Source: Mycobacterium simulans
GTDB lineage: Bacteria; Actinomycetota; Actinomycetes; Mycobacteriales; Mycobacteriaceae
Length of the DNA stretch: 64,000 nt
Direction: 5' to 3'
Assembly (NCBI RefSeq): GCF_900232995.1
Contig: NZ_OCVX01000003.1
Coordinates: 216,624-280,623 of the forward strand
Made by a program: the position numbers and the translations under genes. Positions 62,433 to 64,000 of the stretch are shown here, piece after piece. Position 1 is the first letter of the stretch. The number at the start of each line of letters is the position of its first letter. The notes below the pieces were generated by a model, which was not told the origin of the DNA, made no database searches, and worked only from the letters and a program-made list of their open reading frames with translations.

Positions 62433-63698
62433 GTGGACAGATCAGCAATGTATTCTGTCTGGCTGGCCGTCGTCGAACGCGCGATTGGAGCCGTCGCGCT
62501 GGCCGCTCTCGCCGACACCCCGGTCGTCGTCGTCAACGGCGAGCGTCAGGTCGGAAAAACCACACTCGTTGCGCGACTTGACTATCCGAGGTCCAGTGAA
62601 GTCGTCTCCCTCGACGACGCCGCCAACCGTGATGCTGCTCGTGACGATCCCCGCGCATTCGTATCCCGGCCGGTGGACACGCTGGTTATCGACGAGGTGC
62701 AGCTCGAACCCGGACTGTTCCGGGCGATCAAAGCCGAGGTTGACCGGGATCGCCGGCCCGGCCGCTTCCTGTTGACCGGATCGGCGCGACTGCTCTCCGC
62801 CCCTGACATGGCCAGCGCGCTGGTCGGCCGGGTCGAGATCATCGAGCTCTGGCCGTTCTCACAAGGCGAGCGTGCCGGTTTCGCGGACCACTTCGTCGAT
62901 CTGCTGTTCACCGCCCCACGCGAGCTGATCCACGGCTCGGATATGCGGCGCGCCGACCTGGTCGAACGGATCGCCACCGGTGGCTTTCCCGACATCGTCG
63001 CCCGGTCACCGTCGAGGCGCCGCCCATGGTTTGACAACTATCTCACCACCGCGACGCAATCGGTCATCCGCGAGCTTTCGGCGATCGAGCGGCTTGCCGA
63101 AATCCCCCGACCGCTCCGGCTGTGCGCGGCGCGGACCGGTGCTGAACTCAACGTGAGTGCGCTGGCCAGCGAGCTGTCGATTCCGGTCCGCACCACCGAC
63201 GGCTATCTGGCCTTGCTGGAAGCGGCCTTCCTTATCTACCGGGTGCCGGCCTGGTCGACCAACCTGAGCCGCAAGGTAATTCGCAGGCCCAAGCTGGTCG
63301 TGTCCGACAGTGGCCTGGCTTGTCATTTGCTCGGGGTTACGGGCACGACGCTGGATCGTCGAGGTGGCCCGCTCGGCCCGCTCCTGAAGACGTTCGTAGC
63401 CAACGAGATCCGCAAGCAACTCACCTGGTCAGCCGAGCGGGCGAGTCTCTGGCACTTTCGCGATCGCGGCGGAGCCGAAGTCGATCTCGTACTCGAACAC
63501 CCCGCCGGGCGGGTCTGCGGCATCGAAGTCAAGGCGACCAGCACGCCGCGAGCCGAGGACCTGCGCGGTCTGCGCTATCTCGCCGACAGGCTCGGTGACC
63601 GGTTTCAATTCGGCGTCCTGCTCACCGCCGCGCCCGAGGCCACGCCGTTCGGCCCGAAGCTTGCGGCCTTACCGGTCAGCGCGCTGTGGACCAGCTGA
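62433..63698 (+). CDS. AAA-type ATPase with DUF4143 (Rv2008c-like)
   Basis: The 421-residue protein has Walker A VNGERQVGKTTLVARL near residue 40, Walker B LVIDEVQLEPGLFRAIK near residue 85, then TGSARLLSAPDMASALVGRVEIIELWPFS, and the DUF4143 nuclease-like end (AEVDLVLEHPAGRVCGIEVKATS, where Asp-Lys could form a PD-(D/E)XK-like site). Such proteins are common, mobile and of unknown function, often found near toxin systems. The first start is the GTG at 62433; an ATG at 62448 is possible. TATATA at 62406-62411 could be a -10. It separates the intact FIST gene from the FIST fragment. Confidence 0.83.
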   Translation: MDRSAMYSVWLAVVERAIGAVALAALADTPVVVVNGERQVGKTTLVARLDYPRSSEVVSLDDAANRDAARDDPRAFVSRPVDTLVIDEVQLEPGLFRAIKAEVDRDRRPGRFLLTGSARLLSAPDMASALVGRVEIIELWPFSQGERAGFADHFVDLLFTAPRELIHGSDMRRADLVERIATGGFPDIVARSPSRRRPWFDNYLTTATQSVIRELSAIERLAEIPRPLRLCAARTGAELNVSALASELSIPVRTTDGYLALLEAAFLIYRVPAWSTNLSRKVIRRPKLVVSDSGLACHLLGVTGTTLDRRGGPLGPLLKTFVANEIRKQLTWSAERASLWHFRDRGGAEVDLVLEHPAGRVCGIEVKATSTPRAEDLRGLRYLADRLGDRFQFGVLLTAAPEATPFGPKLAALPVSALWTS

Positions 63699-64000
63699 AT
63701 TCGCAGACGCGGCGCCGGTGAGGAAACCCGCGGCCACGACGTGCTGGCCTCCGGTGTCGTGGGCGTGCGGCTGCCCGGAACGCACAGTGTTCCGATCGTG
63801 TCGCAGGGCTGCCGGCCGACGAGGACCTGCTCCGCCGAGAAGTCAAAGCTGCCGGCTAGTGTCGCCGCGACGACGACGAGGGAGACGCGAGATCGCGCGG
63901 GCGTCGTCGGGGGTGCGCGTAATTCGTCCGATGGCCAGGGCACCACGCCGATAGGTGAGCCGCACCGCTCACAGAACTTGTAGTCCCACGCGTTCACGTG
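63605..64000 (-). CDS. possible zinc-ribbon protein, partial
   Basis: On the minus strand the frame from the window edge reads [20 protein letters not shown], a one-pair CxxC knuckle of the zinc-ribbon kind, then [18 protein letters not shown], a possible membrane helix. The frame remains open to 63605 but the last part runs antisense to the FIST fragment and the ATPase end, so its true end is uncertain. The start lies outside or at the edge of the window. I do not recognise the protein. Confidence 0.25.
   Translation of the reverse strand, partial: HVNAWDYKFCERCGSPIGVVPWPSDELRAPPTTPARSRVSLVVVAATLAGSFDFSAEQVLVGRQPCDTIGTLCVPGSRTPTTPEASTSWPRVSSPAPRLRIQLVHSALTGKAASFGPNGVASGAAVSRTPN
63735..63822 (+). 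pseudogene. fragment of a second FIST gene
   Basis: [17 protein letters not shown] with [10 protein letters not shown] is encoded by 84 bases (63735-63818) that differ from 61656-61739 of the intact FIST gene at about 9 positions (counted by eye). It has no start, and the frame continues in unrelated sequence. The rest of the copy is missing. Confidence 0.8.

Overview
The window comes from a slow-growing Mycobacterium that is not a member of the M. tuberculosis complex. Gene content and order match the M. tuberculosis H37Rv block Rv0674-Rv0628c, read in the opposite orientation: echA4-fadE8-lpqP-end, rpoC/rpoB, mkl, carotenoid oxygenase, rplL/rplJ, alpha-mannosidase, lipG, mmaA1-4, rplA/rplK/nusG/secE, hadABC, echA3, recC/recB/recD and the FIST protein. 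All H37Rv comparisons are from memory, with no search run. Several blocks differ from H37Rv: the toxin-antitoxin genes I remember between mkl and rpoB are absent, and five insertions are present. GC is high and codon use is typical of mycobacteria. Four intact mycolic-acid methyltransferases imply oxygenated mycolates.

Layout. 1-153: a gene end and a possible 26-residue peptide with a perfect Shine-Dalgarno. 452-5466 (-): endonuclease IV, lipoprotein esterase, acyl-CoA dehydrogenase, enoyl-CoA hydratase and PaaX-like regulator, probably one transcript. 5609-7522 (+): neutral ceramidase. 7592-15114 (-): rpoC and rpoB. 15608-19061: Mkl ATPase, then a divergent carotenoid dioxygenase/TetR pair. 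19095-26036 (-): rplL, rplJ with leader, ROK kinase, a small protein and a GH38 mannosidase. 26060-32946 (+): DinB-like protein, ABC1 kinase, lipG, mmaA1-4. 33039-34972 (+): a DGPF/YCII protein and an ECF42-type sigma factor, inserted relative to H37Rv. 35047-40096 (-): rplA, rplK, nusG, secE, tRNA-Trp, hadC/B/A, rpmG, tRNA-Met, tRNA-Thr and a lone VapB-like antitoxin. 40218-42628 (+): glyoxalase II, a membrane-anchored protein and echA3. 42635-44134 (-): patatin and cyanase, also inserted. 44199-52500 (+): recC, recB, recD with overlapping stops and starts.

52501-61145 is the accessory region: an orphan MceF-type protein, a FadD-like ligase, a prolidase-type amidohydrolase and an MHS transporter. 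They are separated by long gaps holding decayed genes, of which I recognise a sensor histidine kinase and an ATP-grasp ligase. The window ends with an intact FIST-domain gene, a DUF4143 ATPase and an 84-bp FIST fragment copied from or related to the intact gene.

Three near-identical long-stem terminators (core GCAGACGCA...TGCGTCTGC) sit at convergent gene ends. The most promising unexplained items are the small peptide ORF, the ECF42-DGPF operon with its promoter, the 18-bp palindrome before mmaA3, the cyanase-patatin pair, and the decaying orphan-Mce/ligase/hydrolase/transporter island.
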